A DNA stretch of 64,000 nt. Origin: 34-65-8 sp964516135. GTDB lineage: Bacteria > Pseudomonadota > Alphaproteobacteria > Sphingomonadales > Sphingomonadaceae. Position 1 is the stretch's first letter; each line of letters starts with the position of its first letter. The DNA is taken from positions 1 to 64,000 of the forward strand of contig CAZEWN010000004.1 of the NCBI GenBank assembly GCA_964516135.1. The letters are read 5' to 3'. The notes below the pieces were generated by a model. The model was given only the letters and a program-made list of their open reading frames with translations. It had not been told where the DNA came from and did no database searches. Below, piece after piece: positions 1 through 8,571 of this stretch. The translations under genes were made by a program, and so were the position numbers.

Positions 1-688
1 CTTCCGCACCACCGAAGTTGTAGGTCAGCGTACCCAGGATGGAGTGCGACCGCAGCTTCCCGTCCAGGTCACGACCGATCGTGTCGACCAGGCGCACGTC
101 CTGGGCGTTGAAGAAGCGGTACTTCAGGCCCACGTCCCAGTTGTCGTTGAGCGGAGCGCGGACGCCCGCCAGCGCTTGCCAGGCGAAACCAGTGTCGGAA
201 TCGTCGAAGGCGCCCGGTCCAGCGCTGTTGACCGTTGCGTCGATCGCGGTGCGAGCCACGCCGACACCACCGCCGATGAAGCCCTGCAGGCCATCATCCG
301 GACCGAAGTCGAGCAAACCGTTGAGCATGAAGCTGAGAACGTTGACTTCGCCACGCGCGTCGTAGGTGCCTGCACCAACGAGTGCACCGGTGGCACCACG
401 CACACCTGCGGCGCCAGTGCTCAAGCCGTCGACGTCGGCAGCACGATAGCTTGCCTCGGCCTCGAGGCGGAAGGCGCCGAAGTCGTAACCGACGAGGCCG
501 CCGAAGTCATAACCATAGTCGGTGTCGACGCTGACGTCGTCGTTGCCCGACCCGTTGACTTCAAAATCCATGTCCTCGACGATCATCGGACCACCGCCAA
601 GCTCGACGTACCATTGGCCGTCTCGCGCCAGCGCTGGCGATGCAAGGGCCGTGGAGGCCATCGCCATTCCTACTACGAGTTTCCGCAT
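1..688 (-). CDS. Outer-membrane beta-barrel protein (OmpA/OMP_b-brl type), partial
   Basis: Reads on the minus strand from an ATG at 688 and runs off the left edge of the window, so the C-terminus is missing. The first 21 residues (MRKLVVGMAMAS..., ending ASPALA) are a signal peptide with an AxA cleavage site. The mature part alternates short Gly/Asp-rich turns with amphipathic strands (GGLVGYDFG, FRLEAEASYR, GFIGGGVGVART, VGLKYRFF), typical of an 8-stranded OmpA-like barrel. A ribosome-binding site AGGGGA lies about 8 bases before the start. It is divergent from nothing and lies downstream of the GTA cluster on the same strand, separated by about 190 bases, so it probably has its own promoter. 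An OmpA peptidoglycan-binding domain could follow beyond the edge but is not visible. Confidence 0.8.
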   Translation of the reverse strand, partial: MRKLVVGMAMASTALASPALARDGQWYVELGGGPMIVEDMDFEVNGSGNDDVSVDTDYGYDFGGLVGYDFGAFRLEAEASYRAADVDGLSTGAAGVRGATGALVGAGTYDARGEVNVLSFMLNGLLDFGPDDGLQGFIGGGVGVARTAIDATVNSAGPGAFDDSDTGFAWQALAGVRAPLNDNWDVGLKYRFFNAQDVRLVDTIGRDLDGKLRSHSILGTLTYNFGGAE

Positions 689-752
689 GTTGTATTTCCC
701 CTTTTAGCGAAAAATTGCCACCGAGTGGCGGTTGTCTAACTTTTCCCCACTT

Positions 753-799
753 TAGAGGCAAGCAACCAATACGATATCAGTGTTGCACTTTTGCCTCTA
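753..799. repeat. Inverted repeat upstream of the outer-membrane protein gene
   Basis: Two perfect 9-base arms (TAGAGGCAA at 753-761, TTGCCTCTA at 791-799) are separated by 29 bases. They lie 65-111 bases upstream of the outer-membrane protein start, and a smaller GCCAC/GTGGC hairpin lies at 717-729. There is no T-run, so a terminator is unlikely. An operator or other protein-binding site is possible. The gap 689-879 holds no coding sequence that I can support. Confidence 0.4.
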
Positions 800-879
800 T
801 GTTGCGGAAGGTCGCTCGAAATGAACCGGTCGACCCCCTGCTCGCTAGCCCAAACGGCGATGCCGGAATTGGGTTCCTG

Positions 880-1341
880 TCACGCCGCAGAAAAAATCCC
901 TGCATGGCGAAGGCTTGCGATAAGGTTTATGATCGCAGCGCGTGCTTCGGTGTCGATGGATGTGCCGCCTACCGGGTCAGCGGGCGGCTCTGGGCGCAAC
1001 CAGACGCCATTGCTGAACACCATCGCGCGCGCCGCAACACGTTCCCAGGCCCGCATGCCGGGCTGGGGTGCGACGAATGTCCAGGCGCCAGCGTCGAATG
1101 CAGCCAAATCACCGTCGTGCCCTGCCCAAGCGCCAGTCGCGCCCGGCGCCACCAACCAGACCGCCCCCTCGCCCGGGTTTGCCGGGGGTGCCGCCAGCTC
1201 GCCGTCGATCACGGGATGGAGCGCGCAGTCGATCCGCGCCAGCGCCTCGTTGACGAAGAACTCGCGCTGCGACTGGGCGGCGAACAGGAAGGGAAGCCCA
1301 AACCTTGTCGAGGTGGCTTGGTAAGTGATCGGATCGCTCAT
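880..1341 (-). CDS. DUF2793 domain protein at the distal end of the GTA cluster
   Basis: 153 residues. The N-terminus (MSDPITYQATSTRFGLPFLFAAQSQ, here only in part characteristic: TRFGLPFL, AQSQREFFVNEA) matches the DUF2793 family, small proteins found next to GTA or prophage tail genes in Sphingomonadales. The middle contains GAVWLVAPGATGAWAG and a Trp-rich stretch resembling a carbohydrate- or surface-binding beta fold. It lies 28 bases downstream of the tail-tip gene on the same strand with a good ribosome-binding site (GGAGAAA). It is probably the last gene of the GTA transcript and may be a tail fibre or head decoration component. The biochemical function is not known. Confidence 0.7.
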   Translation of the reverse strand: MSDPITYQATSTRFGLPFLFAAQSQREFFVNEALARIDCALHPVIDGELAAPPANPGEGAVWLVAPGATGAWAGHDGDLAAFDAGAWTFVAPQPGMRAWERVAARAMVFSNGVWLRPEPPADPVGGTSIDTEARAAIINLIASLRHAGIFSAA

Positions 1342-1369
1342 GCGCTTTCTCCAGGTTACGCGGCGGTAA

Positions 1370-3544
1370 TCATGCGGTGAGGGGCAGCGCCGCCGGATCC
1401 GACGAGCCGTGGCGCCCGAGCTGGCGTACCCAGAGCGGCGTGCCAGCTGGCAAGGCCGCGAGATCGACCGGCGATAGCGAAAGATATGCCCGTGGCGTTT
1501 CCCAGATCATCAGGGGCCGCTCGACCAATCCGGCGCCGACACGGTAGAGTTCCGTTTCCTCGACCAGCGGCACATCCACACCGTCGGACCACCGCCAGGC
1601 GCCGCGGGCGCGGCGGGTCCAGTGCAGATCAATGCCGCCATCGCCCCGCAGCCGCGCGCGGCAGTGGACGGGCGGGAGCGGGCGGAGCGAAAGCCCGATG
1701 TTGGCGACATCGGCACGCACCGGTTCGTCGTCCGCCAGCCCAATCGCCGCGAGGCGCGAGATCGCGGATATCCGGGCCTCTCCATCGTCCACCCTCACCA
1801 GCCGTTCGTCGACCAGGGATGCCGCCATGCCCGCTGGCTGACCACGCCGGGCGGCTGCCTCGGTTCCGCCACGTCCGCGCAGCAGCCCCGTGATCTGCCA
1901 GCGTTGCCCGGTGATGCGTTCGGCATTGCAGAACTGCAACAGCTCGTCGCCGATCAGCAACTGGTTCGCTCCGTTGGCAAGATCTTCGGGCATGGCGCGA
2001 TCGAGCGCCAGATCGGCGCCCGCGAGGTCGAGATCGAGCATCGCGCCGATTTCGAGCCTGACCGCCGCCGAAGGCGGCAAGGCGGAACGGGTCGTGCCGA
2101 TGATGGCGCGTTGCCGCCCGCTCGGGGCCAGGGGCGTGAGCACCCCGCCCTCATCAGCGAACAGGGCCGCGCCGCGCCAGCCGGGCGTCGACGCACTCAC
2201 GGCGGCGAACAATCGTCGCTCGCTCGCCAAGCCAATCCCATCCCACGGCAATTCGAACGCGTGAATCAGCGTGGGCGCGCTGGGCAGGTCGAGTGGCGGC
2301 AGGGATAGACCGGGGTCGCCCGGCGTGCCGGTCGAGACCGACCGGGGCAGTCGTTCGATCGTCAGTTCGATGCCGCGCTCGCGCCATTCCCATTCGGCGA
2401 TCGACCAATGGCCCGGGTGCCCAGGAACCGCCACCAACGCGCCGGGCATCAACGCCGGATCGATTGCCGCCACGCGCCAGCGGATGCGATCCGTCCGCGC
2501 CGCCGCGCGCCACGTCGCCGCCCGGGCCAGCCGACGGGCGGTGGTGGCGGAAAGTGTTCCGGGAAATTCGATCGTCTGCTCGGTATTGTCGGCCATTCGC
2601 CCTTCAGTGCGCTGGATCCCGGGCTGATAGTCGCGCGCTGGGTCGTAGTAGCGGACCGCGCCCGGCAGCGTTTCCGCGCCACGCGCCCGCCGGAAATCGC
2701 GCCCGCTTAGCGCGGCGGGATCGTCGTCCTCCCACCCGGCGATGGGGTCGGGCAGCGGGACGACCGCTCCGCCGATCGGTTCCAGTGGAGTCACGCTCAG
2801 CGCGCCGTCGGCCACGCCACAAGCGAGTGGATAGAGTTGATCGATGGTTGCCAGCACCGAACGCACATTGCCCTGTGCATATTCAAGTCCGGCGAGGCCG
2901 ACGAGACGCGTGGGCCCGTCCGCCGCCGCGCCCGCGACAATGTCGTCCAGGCGCACATCGTGTGGATCGGCGAACACCTCGAAGCTCAAGGCGGGGATGC
3001 GATTGCCGAACTCCGCGAGTTGCAGATCCTCGAACACGACATAGGCGCAGCCCCGCAGCGCAGGGCAGATCGGGCCGCGGTCGGCGGCAATGAGCGGGTC
3101 GGGTGCCTGGTCGCCATGGCCGCGATGAAGGCGCATTGTCCCGCCGACCTTCAGGTCGCCGGCTGCGCCGCGCAACAGGTTGCCATCGGCCCATATCCGC
3201 CCGATGCCATCGATCGGACGACTGGAGAGGGCGACCGCGAATGAGGTGGAGTAGCTGTAGCTGGTCGTGCTCGGTCGCCCCTTGCCGCCGCCGCTCCTCT
3301 CCCGCCGCTCCGCCAGCTCGGTCGCCCAGACGATCGTGCCCGCCACACGCATGCGGCCGTGCTGGCGACCGATCGGCTGGCCATAGCTCGACGTGGTGAC
3401 CGCCAGTTCCTTCAGCCTTGGTCCTTCGCGCGTGCCGGTGCCGATGATTGCGCCATCGACCTGCCGCCCGATCAGCGATCCGATGGCGCCGCCGAGCGGC
3501 CCGCCAACCAGCGTGCCGAGCGTGCCGAGAACCAGGGTCGCCAT
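1370..3544 (-). CDS. GTA tail-tip / host-specificity protein (gp15-like)
   Basis: 724 residues. Opens with a hydrophobic Gly-rich segment (LGTLGTLVGGPLGGAIGSLIG) typical of gp15-type tail proteins. It continues with the central tail-hub region (GTIVWATEL, YSYSTSFAVAL, RIWADGNLLR, ALRGCAYVVFEDLQL) and ends with fibronectin-like beta strands (LRLGDGGIDLHW-type repeats). In Rhodobacter capsulatus GTA the corresponding protein is far longer and carries a TIM-barrel domain in its N-terminal half, which I do not see here. The large TIM-barrel-like region instead lies in the gp12 homologue at 4767-7091. Start ATG at 3544, three bases after the stop of the NlpC/P60 gene. The role inferred from family is the base of the tail tip that contacts the recipient cell. 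Confidence 0.85.
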   Translation of the reverse strand: MATLVLGTLGTLVGGPLGGAIGSLIGRQVDGAIIGTGTREGPRLKELAVTTSSYGQPIGRQHGRMRVAGTIVWATELAERRERSGGGKGRPSTTSYSYSTSFAVALSSRPIDGIGRIWADGNLLRGAAGDLKVGGTMRLHRGHGDQAPDPLIAADRGPICPALRGCAYVVFEDLQLAEFGNRIPALSFEVFADPHDVRLDDIVAGAAADGPTRLVGLAGLEYAQGNVRSVLATIDQLYPLACGVADGALSVTPLEPIGGAVVPLPDPIAGWEDDDPAALSGRDFRRARGAETLPGAVRYYDPARDYQPGIQRTEGRMADNTEQTIEFPGTLSATTARRLARAATWRAAARTDRIRWRVAAIDPALMPGALVAVPGHPGHWSIAEWEWRERGIELTIERLPRSVSTGTPGDPGLSLPPLDLPSAPTLIHAFELPWDGIGLASERRLFAAVSASTPGWRGAALFADEGGVLTPLAPSGRQRAIIGTTRSALPPSAAVRLEIGAMLDLDLAGADLALDRAMPEDLANGANQLLIGDELLQFCNAERITGQRWQITGLLRGRGGTEAAARRGQPAGMAASLVDERLVRVDDGEARISAISRLAAIGLADDEPVRADVANIGLSLRPLPPVHCRARLRGDGGIDLHWTRRARGAWRWSDGVDVPLVEETELYRVGAGLVERPLMIWETPRAYLSLSPVDLAALPAGTPLWVRQLGRHGSSDPAALPLTA

Positions 3545-3547
3545 CGA

Positions 3548-3961
3548 TCAGTCCTTCTTCCGTTGGGGGCGCCAGCAGCGCTCGATGGGCCAGGCGGGTG
3601 GGCCTGGCATTGCCACGACGCGGCGCAGGCCCGCGTGGGCGTGCGCGAACCAGCCGCCAAAGGCGGTGATGAGCAGGTGATGCTGCGCGGGCCCGGGCCG
3701 CACCAGCACCAGGTCGCCCGGGGCCAGGGCACCGGCGGCGGGCACCAGATCGCACTGGTCGACACAGGCGAGCGCGCTGTCGATCGCGTTGTTACGCAGG
3801 CCATATCCGCGCGGCGTCCACACGCCGAGGCCCGCCCGGCGCATTGCGACCGCCGCCAGGCCGATGCAGTCGAGCCCGGTCGCCGGGTCCCGGCCGTGCA
3901 GGCGGAACGGGGTGTCCACCAGGCTGAGCGCCGCCACCGCCACACGCTCGCCGGTCGTCAT
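3548..3961 (-). CDS. GTA NlpC/P60-type cell-wall peptidase (gp14-like)
   Basis: 137 residues. The segment TGLDCIGLAAVAMRRAG holds the catalytic Cys of the NlpC/P60 fold (DCIGL), and the His is in AQHHLLITAF. APGDLVLVRPG is the usual strand between them. In GTAs and siphophages such peptidases sit in the tail tip and open peptidoglycan during DNA delivery. The start at 3961 is chosen because it forms an ATGA overlap with the stop of the DUF2163 gene; an in-frame extension to 4072 would overlap that gene deeply and looks like no conserved protein. Confidence 0.85.
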   Translation of the reverse strand: MTTGERVAVAALSLVDTPFRLHGRDPATGLDCIGLAAVAMRRAGLGVWTPRGYGLRNNAIDSALACVDQCDLVPAAGALAPGDLVLVRPGPAQHHLLITAFGGWFAHAHAGLRRVVAMPGPPAWPIERCWRPQRKKD

Positions 3962-4770
3962 GACGCGGTCGGATAGCGGGAGAGCAGGTCGTTGCCGGGG
4001 AGGAAGGGTTCGCCCTGAAAATTCACCGCATTGGCGAACCGCGCCCCGCAGGTCGCCAGCGTGTGGTCGCACCCTTCGCGCAACCGTGCCCGCACTCCCG
4101 CCGGAACCGGGTTGGCGGGTACGTCGAGGACAAGGCCTTCGTCGGCCGCATCGATCACCCGTGCGCGCAGACCCGCCATCGGGCCGTCGAGCCAGTGAAG
4201 CTCGCCATGGTTGAACGCGTGGTGGTCGATCCCGGCAAAGCGAAATCGGCCCGAGCCGCCATCATGCGCGACGAGCAACGCGGTGACGGTGTATCGCGCC
4301 GCCGAAAGCGTGCATCCGGGTCCGCAAAAAAGCGCGCGGCACAGCGGGCTGGTGCGCGGCACGGGGTCGCGTTCCAGCGCTGCCTTGGCCGATCGCAGTT
4401 CGGCGGTGAACCGCCCGTCGGCGGCATGGACCGCGCCAAGCGTCCCTGAAAACAGTTCGACGTGTTCGAGCGTTTCCCAATCGACCGCGCCGATGGCGAT
4501 CGCGGCATGATCGTATCGCCCCATCGCCAGGTCAATTTCGCCGATGCTGTCGTGCGCCAGCGCGCCTTCGACCTCGGCACTGTCATCGGCAAGATGGCGC
4601 GAGGTTCGGATCGCGCTGGGGATCATCCCGGGTGCGGCGCGGTGCAGCACTCCGCCGAATGTGAGATCGCGATCGTGGCTGGTGAAGCCGAGCGTCACCC
4701 CATCGCGGCGGTGGACGCGCCAAAATGTCGCCACACCTTCCAGCGCCGTGGCGAGAAAGACCCTGCTCAT
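3958..4770 (-). CDS. GTA DUF2163 / hub protein (gp13-like)
   Basis: 270 residues starting MSRVFLATALEG. Recognised by the N-terminal DUF2163 pattern (TFWRVHRRDGVTLGFTSHDRDL) and the Cys-containing C-terminal BR0599-like region (LCRALFCGPGC, REGCDHTLATCGARFAN, NFQGEPFLPGND). The conserved cysteines are thought to bind an Fe-S cluster or metal in the tail hub of Rhodobacter GTA. Both ends are joined to neighbours by 4-bp overlaps (with gp12-like at 4767 and NlpC/P60 at 3961), so it is translationally coupled in the tail operon. Confidence 0.88.
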   Translation of the reverse strand: MSRVFLATALEGVATFWRVHRRDGVTLGFTSHDRDLTFGGVLHRAAPGMIPSAIRTSRHLADDSAEVEGALAHDSIGEIDLAMGRYDHAAIAIGAVDWETLEHVELFSGTLGAVHAADGRFTAELRSAKAALERDPVPRTSPLCRALFCGPGCTLSAARYTVTALLVAHDGGSGRFRFAGIDHHAFNHGELHWLDGPMAGLRARVIDAADEGLVLDVPANPVPAGVRARLREGCDHTLATCGARFANAVNFQGEPFLPGNDLLSRYPTAS

Positions 4771-7091
4771 GCGCCCTCGCGCAGTTCGATCAGCGGCACC
4801 GAAGGCGCCTCGCCCGCGGCGAAGGCCACGCCCGAGATGTCGAGCCGGTCTTCCGCGAAGCGGACTGGAACGTCGAACAGGAACCCGGCGCGGACTTCGG
4901 CACCGGGGGGTGGCGCGTCGCTGAAAGTAATCGTGCCGCCGGGCGCGATGGTCCAGCCGGCCGTGGATACGCCAGCGATGCTGACTCGCACCGTTCCGGC
5001 GCGCGGGCGGGTGATCGCTCGGCGTTGCGGCTGGTCGCCCTCGCCATATAGCTTGACCAGCGGGAAGTTGGCGGTGAGGCCGTCGCCGATTCCGATAAGC
5101 TGATCGGTCGCGGTCGGGGTGCCGGTCATCCCGTTGGAGCTGAAATCGAACGGATCGGCAAGACGGAACCCGCGCGCAGCACCGCGCCGGGCGCGGAAGA
5201 ACTGGAGCAGCACGCCCAATTCGGCGTCCGACCGGATGCCCGGCCCCACATCGTAGTGCAGCCGTGCGTCCGACCACAGCGAATTTCTCCGTTCATGGCC
5301 TGATGCCGTGACTGCCACAGCGGTCGAGAACTCGGGCGCGACCGCGGCATTACGGCCAAGCGCGAGGGGGTAGAGGACGTCGTCAAAGGCTTGCACGGGT
5401 GGCTCCTGTGGCGGGGGCAGGCGGGTATATCCATCGCGGCAGACCTGCGGCAGCGCCCAGATGAACCGGCGCGGGACACCGCGCCGGGCGGCCTCGTCGA
5501 GCCCGGCGTCGATGCGCTGCCAGTACGGTTCGGCGTCCTCGGCGCGCAGCACGAAGCCGGATAGGTAGTCCTGCAAATGCAGGGGGTAGCCGAGCCGGGC
5601 ATCGACCTCGGCGAGCGCGACCCGGCGCCGGGCGTCGGCGCCATCGGTGAGCCAGTCGTAATCCTCGAGCTGGAGCCGGTCGAACGCGGGATGGGCCCAA
5701 CCAAGCGGCAGGTTCGCGCGTTTGAGTTCTGGCATTGCCGGGTCGAGGATCGTCGGCGTGAATGCGAGCAGCAGCAGTTCGGCAGGGCCGCTGGCTGCAT
5801 CGCGTACCGCTTGGGCCAGCGCGGCGGTCGAACTGGCGAGCAGCGTTCCTGCCGCATCGAGCAGGTCGCGCTGCGCCTGATCCAGCGGCGCGCGCATGTC
5901 CGCGATCACCCGCGGCGCGCCGCCGAAAGCGGACCGCGCGGCATCGTCATACAGACACGGCGCCGCGCTTTCGGGGATTACCCACCACCACGGCTCGCCG
6001 ATCTGGAACCGGGCGGGGAGGCTCGCCTGCTCCATCAAGCCGACGAACAAGGCCGCGACTTCCCGCAGCCAGCCCATCGCCTGATCGTTCGCGGGCGAGA
6101 GCAGCGCCGAGGGTGGCACCCAGCCAGTCCGCGCGGGCGTGCCGTCGTGGGCACGTTGCTGCCAGGCATCGGGGCAGTGCTCGGCGAACAATTCGTAGGA
6201 AAGCGAGGTGATCGCGGTCAGCCCATGCGCGGCGCACCGGCGGAAGAAATCGCGGTGCCATGCCTCGGCCGGGCCGCACAACGCAGCGGGCCGTGCGACG
6301 AGCAGCGCCCCGCCCTCGGGCGCGAGCCGGAAGAAGTGGCTCATGCCGACGTAGTGCAGCAGTTCGTCGCGGTAGCCGAGGCCCTCCAGATTGCGGAGCA
6401 ACCGCGCGGGTGTCTGGTCGTAGCCGTCGTCGTAAGCGGTCGCCATGCGTTCACCGTGCGGGGGCAAGACCACGTCACCGACCTCGAGAACGGCGTTGTC
6501 GCCTTCGCAGACGATGTCGGTCAGTTCGGCCCAGCCATCGGCGCGTGCCTGCAGCGGCGCGGTGCTGCCGGAAACGTAGCCGGGCGGCACCAGCGACAGG
6601 AACATGCGGTCGATATCGTGCGGCCAGACCGGCTCGCCCGGCAGCGCGAAGCCGCTTTCAAGCTCGGAGAACCGCAGCTCGATCGCCGCATCCTCGGGCG
6701 TGCCCACGGCATAGTTCCACAGCCGCACATACCAGGCGCGCGGGCTTCCCGCCGCGTCGCGCCCCTCGATCGTCAGCGTCGGCCCGTTGACCGCGTCCAA
6801 GGCGATCACGCCCGCCGAGCGCCAGCGGAACCGCAGCACGCAATGCGCGTAGTCGCGCACCGTGCGATAGGCGAGCAGCGGGTGGTCGAGCCGGTCCTCG
6901 CTCGCCCAGATCAGCCCGACTAACTCGCCCCCATGGTGGAACTCGCAGGTCACCCGCAGCGCATCGGGCGCGGTGGTGACGACCGCAGCCATCGCCGGGC
7001 GCGGAAAGTTGACCGTCCAGAAACGCGGGTCGAACCGCTGGATGAAATCGCTGTCCTGCCCGGTGCGGGTGCTGGCGAGCCAATAGGCCAT
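4767..7091 (-). CDS. GTA distal tail protein (gp12/DUF2460) fused to a large N-terminal TIM-barrel-like region
   Basis: 774 residues. Residues about 566-774 form the DUF2460/gp12 domain (QAFDDVLYPLALGR, FRARRGAARGFRLADPFDFSS, AEVRAGFLFDVPVRF), which by itself is the full length of gp12 in Rhodobacter GTA. About 560 extra residues precede it. Residues 1-215 look like a beta-sandwich (LRFRWRSAGVIALD, IDRMFLSLVPPGY). Residues 225-560 look like an alpha/beta barrel with a strand ending GEPWWW (365-370), the kind of Glu/Trp motif seen in glycoside-hydrolase-like barrels. I infer a TIM barrel from pattern only. A related arrangement is known in non-contractile tail sheath-type proteins of some roseophages. 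Coupled to the next gene by ATGA overlap. Confidence 0.8.
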   Translation of the reverse strand: MAYWLASTRTGQDSDFIQRFDPRFWTVNFPRPAMAAVVTTAPDALRVTCEFHHGGELVGLIWASEDRLDHPLLAYRTVRDYAHCVLRFRWRSAGVIALDAVNGPTLTIEGRDAAGSPRAWYVRLWNYAVGTPEDAAIELRFSELESGFALPGEPVWPHDIDRMFLSLVPPGYVSGSTAPLQARADGWAELTDIVCEGDNAVLEVGDVVLPPHGERMATAYDDGYDQTPARLLRNLEGLGYRDELLHYVGMSHFFRLAPEGGALLVARPAALCGPAEAWHRDFFRRCAAHGLTAITSLSYELFAEHCPDAWQQRAHDGTPARTGWVPPSALLSPANDQAMGWLREVAALFVGLMEQASLPARFQIGEPWWWVIPESAAPCLYDDAARSAFGGAPRVIADMRAPLDQAQRDLLDAAGTLLASSTAALAQAVRDAASGPAELLLLAFTPTILDPAMPELKRANLPLGWAHPAFDRLQLEDYDWLTDGADARRRVALAEVDARLGYPLHLQDYLSGFVLRAEDAEPYWQRIDAGLDEAARRGVPRRFIWALPQVCRDGYTRLPPPQEPPVQAFDDVLYPLALGRNAAVAPEFSTAVAVTASGHERRNSLWSDARLHYDVGPGIRSDAELGVLLQFFRARRGAARGFRLADPFDFSSNGMTGTPTATDQLIGIGDGLTANFPLVKLYGEGDQPQRRAITRPRAGTVRVSIAGVSTAGWTIAPGGTITFSDAPPPGAEVRAGFLFDVPVRFAEDRLDISGVAFAAGEAPSVPLIELREGA

Positions 7092-7102
7092 CGGTCCTGT
7101 CC

Positions 7103-7672
7103 TCAGTTCTGCGCCAGCGCACGGCGGACGGCGCTGGCGACCTGGCGCGACGAGCGGCGCAATGCGGTCGGCGCGGATGCACCGCGCGGGCTGTTGAGCG
7201 CGATCGAGACGCGCACGTCGCGCGAAGGCGCGGCCACGCCCGACTCGACCCGGCCCGCGCTGGTCGGTACGAACAGTTCCGGCCCGCGCTCGCCCACTAC
7301 GTAGCCGCGTCCGGGCGACACCGGCCCGCCGGTCGCGCGGCCGGGGAGGCCCAAGGCGCCGCCGAGCAGGCCGCCGAGGATGCCGCCGAGGCCGCCACCG
7401 CCTTTGCCGCCGAAAATGGAGTCGAGCCCGATCTGCAAGGCGTGCGCGGCGATCTGGTCGAGCGCCTGGGTGGCGGTGCGCTTAAGATCGTCGAACCCCA
7501 GGCTTCCGCTGCGGATCGCCGACAGCAGCCCGCGTTCGAGTACGCCGCCGGCGCGGGCGAACCCGTCCACCAGCGTCGTATCGAACGCGCCGCGCATCCG
7601 CGCCACGTCGGCGGCGAAGCCTTGTGTGCTCGCGCGCACCTCGATCAGCATCTGGTCGACGGGGTCATCCAT
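7103..7672 (-). CDS. GTA tail tape measure protein (gp11-like)
   Basis: 189 residues, about the length of the short GTA tape measure. Residues 1-80 are helical (IEVRASTQGFAADVARMR, DLKRTATQALDQIA). A Gly-rich hydrophobic stretch follows (GGLGGILGGLLGGALG), then the conserved RATGGPVSPGRGYVVGERGPELFVP segment, which is diagnostic of short tape-measure/tail proteins of this family (only its core GGPVSPGRGY...GERGPELF is needed). The start at 7672 overlaps the preceding chaperone gene by 8 bases. Confidence 0.85.
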   Translation of the reverse strand: MDDPVDQMLIEVRASTQGFAADVARMRGAFDTTLVDGFARAGGVLERGLLSAIRSGSLGFDDLKRTATQALDQIAAHALQIGLDSIFGGKGGGGLGGILGGLLGGALGLPGRATGGPVSPGRGYVVGERGPELFVPTSAGRVESGVAAPSRDVRVSIALNSPRGASAPTALRRSSRQVASAVRRALAQN

Positions 7673-7856
7673 GATCGTGCTCCAGCATTCGGTCGAGGTC
7701 GGCGCGGCTCAGCGGCGCGGGCAGCGCGGTGGGATCGGCGAGGGCGGTGGCGAGATCGGCGGGGGTGGCGGCCCAGAACGTGTCGGGCGTCCACCCCAGC
7801 ATCCGCGCGGCAAGCGGCAGCAGGGCGAGCGCGGCGGCGCCGAATGTATCGCTCAT
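7665..7856 (-). CDS. GTA tail assembly chaperone, second part (gp10.1, rcc01693-like)
   Basis: 63 residues: MSDTFGAAALALLPLAARMLGWTPDTFW then a conserved DLATALADP...LSRADLDRMLEHD tail. The GWTPDTFWxATP pattern is characteristic of the small phage tail assembly chaperone of GTA clusters. The start at 7856 is chosen for the ATGA overlap with the preceding gene. In siphophages two chaperone products between the tail tube and tape-measure genes guide tail assembly. Confidence 0.82.
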   Translation of the reverse strand: MSDTFGAAALALLPLAARMLGWTPDTFWAATPADLATALADPTALPAPLSRADLDRMLEHDHG

Positions 7857-8155
7857 CCCGAGCCTTGCAGGATTGCGCTCAGCAGCGCGCGCAAGGGCTT
7901 GGCGCATTGGGCGAGGCCTTGCGCGACCACCGCCTCGCCCACCGCCTCGCGGGTCAGGCCCTCGCGGCTGGCGAGGCAGTGCCAGAACAGCGCGGCCATT
8001 TCGGCCAGCGCCAGCCGCCCGTCGCCCGCCCGCTCGACCAGCGCGAACAGCGGGCCGAGCTCCTCCTCCGCCGCGACCAGCGCGGCGAAGGTGGGGCGCA
8101 GCAACCGTTCCTCGCCGCCGATGGTAAGGACAGCTTCACCCCGCAACGGGTTCAT
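7853..8155 (-). CDS. GTA tail assembly chaperone, first part (gp10, Phage_TAC_11 type)
   Basis: 100 residues beginning MNPLRGEAVLTIGGEERLLRP. The pattern of a short beta hairpin followed by helices (TFAALVAAEEELGPLFALVERA...) and a Leu/Glu-rich middle matches the 'gene transfer agent family protein' group. Tightly packed between the major tail protein (4-bp overlap) and the second chaperone (4-bp overlap). Expected to bind the tape measure during tail assembly; not expected in the mature particle. Confidence 0.83.
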   Translation of the reverse strand: MNPLRGEAVLTIGGEERLLRPTFAALVAAEEELGPLFALVERAGDGRLALAEMAALFWHCLASREGLTREAVGEAVVAQGLAQCAKPLRALLSAILQGSG

Positions 8156-8559
8156 GCCGGCACCACCGCGCCCGAGCTTTCGAGCTGGAGCGTGTAATTG
8201 CGCTCGCCATTGAAATCGCCAGCGTAGTCGAGCCGCTGGACCAGGAACCGCCCGCGCAGCCTGGCCCCGTCTTCAAAGCTCAGCTCGTAGTCGGCGATGG
8301 TTCCGGCCAGCGCATGGGCGCGCACGTCACCTTCCGCGGCGCTGCCGAGGAAGATCCCCGCCGCTGAAACCGAAACCGAACGCGTGCCCGCGCCCGACAG
8401 CAACTCACGCCAGCCGCCGCTGTCCTTGTGGGTGACGACCACGGTATCGCCGTTGATCGACATCTGCGTGGTGCGAAGACCCGCGACGGTGCGGTAGTCG
8501 GGCGGATTTTCGCCATCTCCGATCTTGAGGAGGAAGGCGGAACCTTTCTGGGCGGTCAT
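8152..8559 (-). CDS. GTA major tail (tube) protein (gp9, TP901-1 family)
   Basis: 135 residues. N-terminus MTAQKGSAFLLKIGDG, then VAGLRTTQMSINGDTVVVTHKDSGGW, the signature of TP901-1-type tail tube proteins. It ends with FLVQRLDYAGDFNGERNYTLQLESSG. Ribosome-binding site GGAG six bases before the ATG at 8559. It is the first intact gene after the break in the head module; immediately upstream lies a palindromic element (8580-8685) and then the remnant of gp8. Confidence 0.88.
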   Translation of the reverse strand: MTAQKGSAFLLKIGDGENPPDYRTVAGLRTTQMSINGDTVVVTHKDSGGWRELLSGAGTRSVSVSAAGIFLGSAAEGDVRAHALAGTIADYELSFEDGARLRGRFLVQRLDYAGDFNGERNYTLQLESSGAVVPA

Positions 8560-8571
8560 GGTGATCTCCGT

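Noticed and set aside
44..739. Long plus-strand open frame of 231 codons
   Set aside because: It is antisense to the outer-membrane protein gene, which has a signal peptide, ribosome-binding site and beta-strand pattern; the plus-strand translation has no recognisable features.
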